DNA of 64,000 nucleotides from Bugulina stolonifera (GCA_935421135.1 OW285196.1:434001-498000), one strand, 5' to 3'; positions 46,801 to 59,273 are shown, counted from the stretch's first letter. The notes: a model not told the origin generated them from the letters alone. Translations and numbers: made by a program.

Positions 46801-49690
46801 AAAGAAGACATAGAAGACATAGAAGACATTGAATGCATTCTGTGCAATCTATGCACTCTATGCATAGAATACATAGATTGCATTCTATGCATTCTATGCA
46901 TTCCATGTAATCTATGCATTCTATGTATTCTATGCATTCGATGCATATAATACATTTTATGCATAGAATGCATAGAATACATTGATCACATAGAATGCAT
47001 TCTATGCATAGAATACATAGATTGCATTCTATGCATTCGATGCATATAATACATTTTATGCATAGAATGCATAGAATACATTGATCACATAGAATGCATT
47101 CTATGCGCTGAATGCATAGAATGCATAGGAAGCATAGAGTGCATTCTATGCATTTTATGAATTCTATGCGTTCTATGTAGTCTATGCATTGCATAGAACA
47201 CATAGATTGCATTCTATGCACACTATGCATTCCATGTACTCTATGCATTCTATGTATTCTATGCATTCGATGCATATAATACATTTTATGCATAGAACGC
47301 ATAGAATACATTGATCACATAGAATGCATTCTATGCACTGAATGCATAGAATGCATAGGGTGCATAGAGTGCATTCTATGCGTTTTATGAATTCTAGGCA
47401 TTCTATGTAGTCTATGCATTGCATAGAACACATAGATTGCATTCTATGCACTCTATGCATTCCATGTAATCTATGCATGATATGTATTCTATGCATTCGA
47501 TGCATCTAATACATTTTATGCAAAGAATGCATAGAATACATTGATCACATAGAATGCATTCTATGCATTATATACATTCTATGCATAAAATCCATAGAAG
47601 ACATAGAAGACATAGAATGCATAGAATGCGTTCCATGTAATCTATGCACTCTATGCATAGAATACATAGATTGCATTCTATGCATTCGATGCATAGAATA
47701 CATAGAATACATTGAATACATAGAAGGCATTGTATGTAATCAATGTATTTTGTGCATTCTATGCATAGAATACATAGATTGCATTCTATGCACCCTATGC
47801 ATTCCATGTAAATTATGCATTCTATGCATATCTATGCATAGAATACATAGATTGCATTCTATGCATTCTATGCACTCTATGCATACAATACATAGATTGG
47901 ATTCTATGCATTCGATGCATAGAATACATAGAATACATTGAATACATAGCAGGCATTGTATGTTTTCAATGTATTTTATGCATTCTATGCATAGAATACA
48001 TACATGTAGATTGAATTCCATGCCTAGAATATCTTGATCACATAGAATGCATTCTATGCACTTTATGCATTCCATGTAATCTATGCGTTCTATGCATAGA
48101 ATACATAGATTGCATTATATGCATTCTATGCATAGAATACATAGAAGACATAGAAGACATAGAAGACATAGAATGCATTCTGTGCAATCTACGCACTCTA
48201 TGCATAGTATACATAAATTGCATTCTATGCATTCTATGCATAGAATACATAGAATTCTATATCTTCCATGTATTCTATGCACTCTGTGCATAGAATACAT
48301 AGAATACATAGATTGCATTCTATGCACTCTATGCATTCCATGTAATCTATGCATGATATGTATTCTATGCATTCGATGCATCTAATACATTTTATGCAAA
48401 GAATGCATAGAATACATTGATCACGTAGAATGCATTCTATGCATTCTATACATTCTATGCATAAAATCCATAGAAGACATAGAAGACATAGAATGCATAG
48501 AATGCGTTCCATGTAATCTATGCACTCTATGCATAGAATACATAGATTGCATTCTATGCATTCGATGCATAGAATACATAGAAGACATAGAAGACATAGA
48601 AGACATAGAAGACATAGAATGCATTCTGTGCAATCTATGCACTCTATGCATAGAATACATAAATTGCATTCTATGCATTCTATGCATAGAATACATATAA
48701 TTCTAATTCTATAGAATACATAGATTGCATTCTATGCACCCTATGCGTTCCATGTAAATTATGCATTCTATGCATATCTATGCATAGAATACATAGATTC
48801 CATTCTATGCATTCTATGCACTCTATGCATACAATACATAGATTGGATTCTATGCATTCGATGCATAGAATACATAGAATACATTGAATACATAGCAGGC
48901 ATTGTATGTTTTCAATGTATTTTATTCATTCTATGCATAGAATACATACATGTAGGTTGCATTCCATGCCTAGAATATCTTGATCACATAGAATGAATTC
49001 TATGCACTTTATGCATTCCATGTAATCTATGCGTTCTATGCATAGAATACATAGATTGCATTCTATGCATTCTATGCATAGAATACATAGAAGACATAGA
49101 AGACATAGAAGACATAGAATGCATTCTGTGCAATCTATGCACTCTATGCATAGTATACATAAATTGCATTCTATGCATTCTATGCATAGAATACATAGAA
49201 TATATAGAATTCTATATCTTCCATGTATTCTATGCATTCTGTGCATAGAATACATAGATTGCATTCTATGCACTCTATGCATTCCATGTATTCTACGCAC
49301 TCTATGTATTCTATTCATTCGATGCATAGAATACATTTTATGCATAGAATACAAAGAATACATTGAATACGTAGAAGGCATTGTATGTAATCAATGTAGT
49401 TTATGCATTCTATGCATAGAATACATAGATTGCATTCTATGCATAGAATACATTGATCGCATAGAATGAGTTCTATGCACTCTATGCATTCCATGTAATC
49501 TATGCGTTCTATGCATAGAATACATAGATTGCATTCTATGCATTCGATGCATATAATACATTTTATGCATAGAATGCATAGAATACATTGATCACATAGA
49601 ATGCATTCTATGCGCTGAATGCATAGAATGCATAGGAAGCATAGAGTGCATTCTATGCATTTTATGAATTCTATGCGTTCTATGTAGTCT
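43812..49690. repeat. Mosaic block F, rearranged copies of the block D tail
   Basis: 43.8-45.7 kb follows 30.75-32.5 kb (offset 13,050, later 13,262). 47.2-47.5 kb follows 33.8-34.15 kb (offset 13,357). 47.55-48.3 kb follows 42.56-43.3 kb (offset 4,981). 48.4-49.5 kb follows 32.55-33.6 kb (offset about 15,870). The segment order differs from that in block D, so several exchange events are needed. Confidence 0.65.
44163..47504. repeat. 1,744-bp tandem duplication within block F
   Basis: The block at 44163 recurs at 45907 (offset 1,744), 44296-44481 recurs at 46040-46225, and 44884 recurs at 46619 (offset 1,735). The 9-bp change in offset comes from the AGACATAGA run, which has one more unit near 44690 than near 46430. 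The first copy has the single-base variant AAGACATAT near 45050 where the second has the usual AAGACATAG. Confidence 0.75.
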
Positions 49691-50089
49691 ATGCATTGCA
49701 TAGAACACATAGATTGCATTCTATGCACACTATGCATTCCATGTACTCTATGCATTCTATGTATTCTATGCATTCTATGCATAGAATACATAGATTGCAT
49801 TCTATGCATAGAATACATTGATCACATAGAATGCATTCTATGCACTCTATGCATTCCATGTAATCTATGCGTTCTATGCATAGAATACATAGATTGCATT
49901 CTATGCATTCTATGCACTGAATACATAGAAGACATAGAAGACATTGAATGCATTCTGTGCAATCTATGCACTCTATGCATAGAATGCATAGATTGCATTC
50001 TATGCATTCTATGCATAGAATACATATAATTCTATATCTTCCATGTATTTTATGCATTCTATGCATAGAATACATAGAATACATAGATT

Positions 50090-50231
50090 GCATTCTATGT
50101 CTTCTATGTCTTCGATGTCTTCTATGTATTCTATGCATCGAATGAATAGAATACATAGAATGCATAGAATACACGGAATGCATAGAGTGCATAGAATGCA
50201 ATCTATGTATTCTATGTATTCTATGCATAGA
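50090..50231 (-). repeat. Inverted 142-bp satellite segment, copy 1
   Basis: Here the array switches to long runs of the reverse orientation: CTTCTATGTCTTCGATGTC appears where the rest of the array reads GAAGACAT. The segment contains CACGGAATGC and GAATGAATAGAAT, the reverse complements of the diagnostic words near 7402 and 7434. Flanking words return to normal orientation on both sides. Confidence 0.75.
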
Positions 50232-51284
50232 ATGCATAGAATGCATAGGATGCATAGAGTGCATTCTATGCATTTTATGAATTCCAGGCATTCTATGTAG
50301 TCTATGCATTGCATAGAACACATAGATTGCATTCTATGCACTCTATGCATTCCATGTAATCTATGCATGATATGTATTCTATGCATTCGATGCATATAAT
50401 ACATTTTATGCATAGAATGCATAGGATACATTGATCACATAGAATGCATTCTATGCACTGAATGCATAGAATGCATAGGATGCATAGAGTGCATTCTATG
50501 CATTTTATGAATTCTAGGCATTCTATGTAGTCTATGCATTGCATAGAACACATAGATTGCATTCTATGCACTCTATGCATTCCATGTAATCTATGCATGA
50601 TATGTATTCTATGCATTCGATGCATCTAATACATTTTATGCATAGAATGCATAGAATACATTGATCACATAGAATGCATTCTATGCATTCTATACATTCT
50701 ATGCATAAAATCCATAGAAGACATAGAAGACATAGAATGCATAGAATGCGTTCCATGTAATCTATGCACTCTATGCATAGAATACATAGATTGCATTCTA
50801 TGCATTCGATGCATAGAATACATATAATTCTATATCTTCCATGTATTATATGCATTCTGTGCATAGAAGACATAGAATACATAGATTGCATTCTATGCAT
50901 TTTATGAATTCTATGCATTCTATGTAGTCTATGCGTTGCATAGAACACATAGATTGCATTCTATGCACTCTATGCATTCCATGTAATCGATGCATTCTAT
51001 GTATTCTATGCATTCGATGCATATAATACATTTTATGCATAGAATGCATAGAATACGTTGATCACATAGAATGCATTCTATGCACTGAATACATAGAAGA
51101 CATAGAAGACATAGAAGACATAGAAGACATAGAAGACATTGAATGCATTCTGTGCAATCTATGCACTCTATGCATAGAATACATAGATTGCATTCTATGC
51201 ATTCTATGCATAGAATACATATAATTCTATATCTTCCATGTATTTTATGCATTCTATGCATAGAATACATAGAATACATAGATT

Positions 51285-51426
51285 GCATTCTATGTCTTCT
51301 ATGTCTTCGATGTCTTCTATGTATTCTATGCATCGAATGAATAGAATACATAGAATGCATAGAATACACGGAATGCATAGAGTGCATAGAATGCAATCTA
51401 TGTATTCTATGTATTCTATGCATAGA
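51285..51426 (-). repeat. Inverted 142-bp satellite segment, copy 2
   Basis: Matches copy 1 at a constant offset of 1,195 bp, including the GTCTTCGATGTC and CACGGAATG words. The surrounding sequence matches too, so the inverted piece was multiplied with its neighbourhood and was not inverted again independently. Confidence 0.75.
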
Positions 51427-51496
51427 ATGCATAGAATGCATAGGATGCATAGAGTGCATTCTATGCATTTTATGAATTCTAGGCATTCTATGTAGT

Positions 51497-53321
51497 CTAT
51501 GCATTGCATAGAACACATAGATTGCATTCTATGCATTCTATGCATAGAAGACATAGAAGACATAGAAGACATAGAAGACATAGAAGACATAGAAGACATA
51601 GAAGACATAGAATGCATTCTGTGCAATCTATGCACTCTATGCATAGAATACATAAATTGCATTCTATGCATTCTATGCATGGAATACATATAATTCTATA
51701 TCTTCCATGTATTTTATGCATTCTATGCATAGAATACATAGAAGACCTCGGAGACATAGAAGACATAGAATGCATTCTGTGCAATCTATGCACTCTATGC
51801 ATAGAATACATAGATTGCATTCTATGCATCGAATACATATAATACATAGATTGCATTCTATGCATAGAATATCTTGATCACATAGAATGCATTCTATGCA
51901 CTTTATGCATTCCATGTAATCTATGCGTTCTATGCATAGAATACATAGATTGCATTCTATGCATTCTATGCATAGAATACATAGAAGACATAGAAGACAT
52001 AGAAGACATAGAATGCATTCTGTGCAATCTATTCACTCTATGCATAGAATACATAAATTGCATTCTATGCATTCTATGCATAGAATACATATAATTCTAA
52101 TTCTATAGAATACATAGATTGCATTCTATGCACCCTATGCATCCCATGTAAATTATGCATTCTATGCATATCTATGCATAGAATACATAGATTCCATTCT
52201 ATGCATTCTATGCACTCTATGCATACAATACATAGATTGGATTCTATGCATTCGATGCATAGAATACATAGAATACATTGAATACATAGCAGGCATTGTA
52301 TGTTTTCAATGTATTTTATGCATTCTATGCATAGAATACATACATGTAGATTGCATTCCATGCCTAGAATATCTTGATCACATAGAATGCATTCTATGCA
52401 CTTTATGCATTCCATGTAATCTATGCGTTCTATGCATAGAATACATAGATTGCATTCTATGCATTCTACGCATAGAATACATAGAAGACATAGAAGACAT
52501 AGAAGACATAGAATGGATTCTGTGCAATCTATGCACTCTATGCATAGTATACATAAATTGCATTCTATGCATTCTATGCATAGAATACATAGAATATATA
52601 GAATTCTATATCTTCCATGTATTCTATGCATTCTGTGCATAGAATACATAGAATACATAGATTGCATTCTATGCACTCTATGCATTCCATGTATTCTACG
52701 CACTCTATGTATTCTATTCATTCAATGCATAGAATACATTTTATGCATAGAATACAAAGAATACATTGAATACGTAGAAGGCATTGTATGTAATCAATGT
52801 AATTTATGCATTCTATGCATAGAATACATAGATTGCATTCTATGCATAGAATACATTGATCACATAGAATGAGTTCTATGCACTCTATGCATTCCATGTA
52901 ATCTATGCGTTCTATGCATAGAATACATAGATTGCATTCCATGCATTCGATGCATATAATCCATTTTATGCATAGAATGCATAGAATACATTGATCACAT
53001 AGAATGCATTCCATGCACTGAATGCATAGAATGCATAGGAAGCATAGAGTGCATTCTATGCATTTTATGAATTCTATGCGTTCTATGTAGTCTATGCATT
53101 GCATAGAACACATAGATTGCATTCTATGCACACTATGCATTCCATGTACTCTATGCATTCTATGTATTCTATGCATTCGATGCATGTAATACATTTTATG
53201 CATAGAATGCATAGAATACATTGATAACATAGAATGCATTCTATGCATAGAATGCATAGAATGCATAGGATGCATAGAGTGCATTCTATGCATTTTATGA
53301 ATTCTAGGCATTCTATGTAGT
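51497..53321. repeat. 1.82-kb higher-order repeat, unit 1
   Basis: Begins with TGCATTGCATAGAACAC followed by a seven-unit GAAGACATA run. Its words recur at offsets of 2,294-2,303 bp in unit 2, where the excess over 1,825 bp is the 478-bp insert. It carries the CATACATGTAG word near 52345 and a private CACTGAATG context near 53010. Confidence 0.75.
51547..51609 (+). repeat. Perfect (GAAGACATA)7 minisatellite run
   Basis: Seven uninterrupted GAAGACATA units followed by GAATGCATT. This is one of the longest same-orientation runs in the array. Elsewhere the same position in homologous units holds two to seven copies (for example two near 16150, three near 10040, five near 12120), so run length is the main variable part of the array. 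Confidence 0.9.
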
Positions 53322-53380
53322 CTATGCATTGCATAGAACACATAGATTGCATTCTATGCATTCTATGCATAGAATACATA

Positions 53381-53443
53381 GAAGACATAGAAGACATAGA
53401 AGACATAGAAGACATAGAAGACATAGAAGACATAGAAGACATA
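53381..53443 (+). repeat. Perfect (GAAGACATA)7 minisatellite run
   Basis: Seven perfect units in the 478-bp insert, with six in the homologous run near 53850. In this copy the preceding context is AGAATACATA, which the 51547 run lacks. Confidence 0.9.
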
Positions 53444-53587
53444 GAATGCATTCTGTGCAATCTATGCACTCTATGCATAGAATACATAAATTGCATTCTA
53501 TGCATTCTATGCATGGAATACATATAATTCTATATCTTCCATGTATTTTATGCATTCTATGCATAGAATACATAGAATACATAGATT

Positions 53588-53729
53588 GCATTCTATGTCT
53601 TCTATGTCTTCGATGTCTTCTATGTATTCTATGCATCGAATGAATAGAATACATAGAATGCATAGAATACACGGAATGCATAGAGTGCATAGAATGCAAT
53701 CTATGTATTCTATGTATTCTATGCATAGA
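53588..53729 (-). repeat. Inverted 142-bp satellite segment, copy 3
   Basis: Matches copy 2 at an offset of 2,303 bp and copy 1 at 3,498 bp. It lies in the 478-bp piece (53322-53799) that separates the first and second 1.82-kb units. Confidence 0.75.
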
Positions 53730-53799
53730 ATGCATAGAATGCATAGGATGCATAGAGTGCATTCTATGCATTTTATGAATTCTAGGCATTCTATGTAGT

Positions 53800-55624
53800 C
53801 TATGCATTGCATAGAACACATAGATTGCATTCTATGCATTCTATGCATAGAATACATAGAAGACATAGAAGACATAGAAGACATAGAAGACATAGAAGAC
53901 ATAGAAGACATAGAATGCATTCTGTGCAATCTATGCACTCTATGCATAGAATACATAAATTGCATTCTATGCATTCTATGCATGGAATACATATAATTCT
54001 ATATCTTCCATGTATTTTATGCATTCTATGCATTGAATACATAGAAGACCTCGGAGACATAGAAGACATAGAATGCATTCTGTGCAATCTATGCACTCTA
54101 TGCATAGAATACATAGATTGCATTCTATGCATCGAATACATATAATACATAGATTGCGTTCTATGCATAGAATATCTTGATCACATAGAATGCATTCTAT
54201 GCACTTTATGCATTCCATGTAATCTATGCGTTCTATGCATAGAATACATAGATTGCATTCTATGCATTCTATGCATAGAATACATAGAAGACATAGAAGA
54301 CATAGAATGCATTCTGTGCAATCTATTCACTCTATGCATAGAATACATAAATTGCATTCTATGCATTCTATGCATAGAATACATATAATTCTAATTCTAT
54401 AGAATACATAGATTGCATTCTATGCACCCTATGCATCCCATGTAAATTATGCATTCTATGCATATCTATGCATAGAATACATAGATTCCATTCTATGCAT
54501 TCTATGCACTCTATGCATACAATACATAGATTGGATTCTATGCATTCGATGCATAGAATACATAGAATACATTGAATACATAGCAGGCATTGTATGTTTT
54601 CAATGTATTTTATGCATTCTATGCATAGAATACATACATGTAGATTGCATTCCATGCCTAGAATATCTTGATCACATAGAATGCATTCTATGCACTTTAT
54701 GCATTCCATGTAATCTATGCGTTCTATGCATAGAATACATAGATTGCATTCTATGCATTCTACGCATAGAATACATAGAAGACATAGAAGACATAGAAGA
54801 CATAGAAGACATAGAATGGATTCTGTGCAATCTATGCACTCTATGCATAGTATACATGAATTGCATTCTATGCATTCTATGCATAGAATACATAGAATAT
54901 ATAGAATTCTATATCTTCCATGTATTCTATGCATTCTGTGCATAGAATACATAGAATACATAGATTGCATTCTATGCACTCTATGCATTCCATGTATTCT
55001 ACGCACTCTATGTATTCTATTCATTCGATGCATAGAATACATTTTATGCATAGAATACAAAGAATACATTGAATACGTAGAAGGCATTGTATGTAATCAA
55101 TGTAATTTATGCATTCTATGCATAGAATACATAGATTGCATTCTATGCATAGAATACATTGATCACATAGAATGAGTTCTATGCACTCTATGCATTCCAT
55201 GTAATCTATGCGTTCTATGCATAGAATACATAGATTGCATTCCATGCATTCGATGCATATAATACATTTTATGCATAGAATGCATAGAATACATTGATCA
55301 CATAGAATGCATTCTATGCACTGAATGCATAGAATGCATAGGAAGCATAGAGTGCATTCTATGCATTTTATGAATTCTATGCGTTCTATGTAGTCTATGC
55401 ATTGCATAGAACACATAGATTGCATTCTATGCACACTATGCATTCCATGTACTCTATGCATTCTATGTATTCTATGCATTCGATGCATGTAATACATTTT
55501 ATGCATAGAATGCATAGAATACATTGATAACATAGAATGCATTCTATGCATAGAATGCATAGAATGCATAGGATGCATAGAGTGCATTCTATGCATTTTA
55601 TGAATTCTAGGCATTCTATGTAGT
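53800..55624. repeat. 1.82-kb higher-order repeat, unit 2
   Basis: Same word order as unit 1. It has its own variants: a two-unit AGACATAGA run near 54295 where unit 1 has three, and a four-unit run near 54780 where unit 1 has three. GAAGACCTCGGAGAC near 54043 is shared with units 1 (51742) and 3 (55870). Confidence 0.75.
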
Positions 55625-57440
55625 CTATGCATTGCATAGAACACATAGATTGCATTCTATGCATTCTATGCATAGAATACATAGAAGACATAGAAGACAT
55701 AGAAGACATAGAAGACATAGAAGACATAGAAGACATAGAATGCATTCTGTGCAATCTATGCACTCTATGCATAGAATACATAAATTGCATTCTATGCATT
55801 CTATGCATGGAATACATATAATTCTATATCTTCCGTCTATTTTATGCATTCTATGCATAGAATACATAGAAGACCTCGGAGACATAGAAGACATAGAATG
55901 CATTCTGTGCAATCTATGCACTCTATGCATAGAATACATAGATTGCATTCTATGCATAGAATATCTTGATCACATAGAATGCATTCTATGCACTTTATGC
56001 ATTCCATGTAATCTATGCGTTCTATGCATAGAATACATAGATTGCATTCTATGCATTCTATGCATAGAATACATAGAAGACATAGAAGACATAGAAGACA
56101 TAGAATGCATTCTGTGCAATCTATGCACTCTATGCATAGAATACATAAATTGCATTCTATGCATTCTATGCATAGAATACATATAATTCTAATTCTATAG
56201 AATACATAGATTGCATTCTATGCACCCTATGCATTCCATGTAAATTATGCATTCTATGCATATCTATGCATAGAATACATAGATTCCATTCTATGCATTC
56301 TATGCACTCTATGCATACAATACATAGATTGGATTCTATGCATTCGATGCATAGAATACATAGAATACATTGAATACATAGCAGGCATTGTATGTTTTCA
56401 ATGTATTTTATGCATTCTATGCATAGAATACATACATGTAGATTGCATTCCATGCCTAGAATATCTTGATCACATAGAATGCATTCTATGCACTTTATGC
56501 ATTCCATGTAATCTATGCGTTCTATGCATAGAATACATAGATTGCATTCTATGCATTCTACGCATAGAATACATAGAAGACATAGAAGACATAGAAGACA
56601 TAGAATGCATTCTGTGCAATCTATGCACTCTATGCATAGTATACATAAATTGCATTCTATGCATTCTATGCATAGAATACATAGAATATATAGAATTCTA
56701 TATCTTCCATGTATTCTATGCATTCTGTGCATAGAATACATAGAATACATAGATTGCATTCTATGCACTCTATGCATTCCATGTATTCTACGCACTCTAT
56801 GTATTCTATTCATTCGATGCATAGAATACATTTTATGCATAGAATACAAAGAATACATTGAATACGTAGAAGGCATTGTATGTAATCAATGTAATTTATG
56901 CATTCTATGCATAGAATACATAGATTGCATTCTATGCATAGAATACATAGATTGCATTCTATGCATAGAATACATTGATCACATAGAATGAGTTCTATGC
57001 ACTCTATGCATTCCATGTAATCTATGCGTTCTATGCATAGAATACATAGATTGCATTCTATGCATTCGATGCATATAATACATTTTATGCATAGAATGCA
57101 TAGAATACATTGATCACATAGAATGCATTCTATGCACTGAATGCATAGAATGCATAGGAAGCATAGAGTGCATTCTATGCATTTTATGAATTCTATGCGT
57201 TCTATGTAGTCTATGCATTGCATAGAACACATAGATTGCATTCTATGCACACTATGCATTCCATGTACTCTATGCATTCTATGTATTCTATGCATTCGAT
57301 GCATATAATACATTTTATGCATAGAATGCATAGAATACATTGATAACATAGAATGCATTCTGTGCACTGAATGCATAGAATGCATAGGGTGCATAGAGTG
57401 CATTCTATGCGTTTTATGAATTCTAGGCATTCTATGTAGT
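55625..57440. repeat. 1.82-kb higher-order repeat, unit 3
   Basis: Nine bp shorter than unit 2 overall. Near 55950 it lacks the CATCGAATACATATAATAC words found in units 1 and 2. Near 56940 it has an extra copy of TAGATTGCATTCTATGCA. Near 57360 it returns to the CACTGAATGC order seen at 47.3 kb, where units 1 and 2 have a shortened version. Confidence 0.7.
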
Positions 57441-59029
57441 CTATGCATTGCATAGAACACATAGATTGCATTCTATGCACTCTATGCATTCCATGTAATC
57501 TATGCATGATATGTATTCTATGCATTCGATGCATCTAATACATTTTATGCAAAGAATGCATAGAATACATTGATCACATAGAATGCATTCTATGCATTCT
57601 ATACATTCTATGCATAAAATCCATAGAAGACATAGAAGACATAGAATGCATAGAATGCGTTCCATGTAATCTATGCACTCTATGCATAGAATACATAGAT
57701 TGCATTCTATGCATTCGATGCATAGAATACATAGAATACATAGAAGGCATTGTATGTAATCAATGTATTTTGTGCATTCTATGCATAGAATACATAGATT
57801 GCATTCTATGCACCCTATGCATTCCATGTAAATTATGCATTCTATGCATATCTATGCATAGAATACATAGATTGCATTCTATGCATTCTATGCACTCTAT
57901 GCATACAATACATAGATTGGATTCTATGCATTCGATGCATAGAATACATAGAATACATTGAATACATAGCAGGCATTGTATGTTTTCAATGTATTTTATG
58001 CATTCTATGCATAGAATACATACATGTAGATTGCATTCCATGCCTAGAATATCTTGATCACATAGAATGCATTCTATGCACTTTATGCATTCCATGTAAT
58101 CTATGCGTTCTATGCATAGAATACATAGATTGCATTATATGCATTCTATGCATAGAATACATAGAAGACATAGAAGACATAGAAGACATAGAATGCATTC
58201 TGTGCAATCTACGCACTCTATGCATAGTATACATAAGTTGCATTCTATGCATTCTATGCATAGAATACATAGAATTCTATATCTTCCATGTATTCTATGC
58301 ACTCTGTGCATAGAATACATAGAATACATAGATTGCATTCTATGCACTCTATGCATTCCATGTATTCTACGCACTCTATGTATTCTATTCATTTGATGCA
58401 TAGAATACATTTTATGCATAGAATGCATAGAATACATTGATTACATAGAATGCATTCTATGCACTGAATGCATAGAACGCATAGGATGCATAGAGTGCAT
58501 TCTATGCATTTTATGAATTCTATGCATTCTATGTAGTCTATGCATTGCATAGAACACATAGATTGCATTCTATGCACTCTATGCATTCCATGTAATCTAT
58601 GCATTCTATGTATTCTATGCATTCGATGCATATAATACATTTTATGCATAGAATGCATAGAATACATTGATCACATAGAATGCATTCTATGCATTCTATA
58701 CATTATATGCATAAAATCCATAGAAGACATAGAAGACATAGAATGCATAGAATGCGTTCCATGTAATCTATGCACTCTATGCATAGAATACATGGATTGC
58801 ATTCTATGCATTCGATGCATAGAATACAAAGAATACATTGAATACGTAGAAGGCATTGTATGTAATCAATGTAATTTATGCATTCTATGCATAGAATACA
58901 TAGATTGCATTCTATGCATAGAATACATTGATCACATAGAATGAATTCTATGCACTCTATGCATTCCATGTAATCTATGCGTTCTATGCATAGAATACAT
59001 AGATTGCATTCTATGCATTCGATGCATAT
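57441..59029. repeat. Terminal satellite segment, matching 29.4-31.0 kb
   Basis: Word order matches 29390-30978 at an offset of about 28,042-28,051 bp, including the CATTATATGC variants near 58133 and 58692 and ATTGATTACATAG near 58436. It ends in GATGCATAT, where the LTR element begins. The matching uninterrupted sequence at 30970-30985 reads GATGCATATAATACAT. Confidence 0.8.
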
Positions 59030-59254
59030 TGTGATGGTACGCCCAGTCGTATCTTACATCTGACACTCATTTATTGTGTGCATACATGTATATATCTGCT
59101 TGTACTTGACTCTTATATTGTTGTATATAATTATATGATTATATCTAAGTCTTTTTATGCCTTTTATACCCATGTACAGAGGCCCGACCTCTCAGAATCC
59201 ATTGATATTCATTTTGTACATGAATTGGACCATTATAAGCAACTTTTGTAGAAC

Positions 59255-59273
59255 CCGACCTATTTTGGGTCGG
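59255..59273 (+). other. Small U3 hairpin
   Basis: CCGACC and GGTCGG form a perfect 6-bp stem around a 7-base TATTTTG loop. It lies upstream of the promoter motifs, so it would be in RNA only from the 3' LTR end of the transcript. Its role is unknown. Confidence 0.4.

Larger units (their letters stand above)
49691..51496. repeat. About 1.2-kb duplicated zone carrying inverted copies 1 and 2
   Basis: 50009-50300 recurs at 51204-51495 (offset 1,195). Between them, 50302-50820 follows the order seen near 29.4-29.7 kb, and 50820-51100 follows the order near 44.8-45.1 kb. No unique sequence is present. Confidence 0.6.
53322..53799. repeat. 478-bp insert between 1.82-kb units
   Basis: This piece repeats the start of the 1.82-kb unit (TGCATTGCATAGAACAC plus a seven-unit GAAGACATA run) and then switches into the inverted segment, ending where the next full unit begins. 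It looks like a fragment of the 50-51.5 kb zone recombined into the 1.82-kb tandem. Confidence 0.65.
1..59029. repeat. Giant 9-bp-unit satellite array with higher-order structure
   Basis: The whole stretch is variants of one 9-bp unit with an invariant CAT core (ATGCATTCT, ATGCATAGA, ATACATAGA, AGACATAGA, TTGATCACA and others). Units occur in both orientations, so palindromes such as TTCTATGCATAGAA and the hexamer ATGCAT recur constantly. Because 9 is a multiple of 3, two of the three frames on each strand stay open for long runs (Met-His-Arg/Ser or Cys-Ile-Glu/Leu patterns) while the third reads TAG; the long ORFs here are a product of the period, not genes. No unique sequence longer than a few units was seen. 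The array starts before the window and is cut at 59029 by an LTR element. A centromeric or heterochromatic location is possible but not shown. Confidence 0.98.

Noticed and set aside
1..59029. Many long ORFs encoding Met-His-Arg/Ser or Cys-Ile-Leu/Glu repeats on both strands (up to 479 codons)
   Set aside because: They follow from a 9-bp period with no stop in two of three frames. They overlap on both strands, share no start context and change frame wherever a phase break occurs.
1..59029. CRISPR array
   Set aside because: Short repeats are present but there are no unique spacers; all sequence between repeats is more of the same repeat. The attached element is eukaryotic.
1..59029. Telomeric repeat or telomere-adjacent array
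   Set aside because: No TTAGGG, TTAGG or similar runs are seen; the 9-mer has a CAT core and mixed orientation.
1..59029. CENP-B box-like sites marking a centromere
   Set aside because: CG-containing words are rare (TTCGATGC, TGCGTTC) and none fits the CENP-B box pattern. Centromere identity cannot be claimed from sequence.
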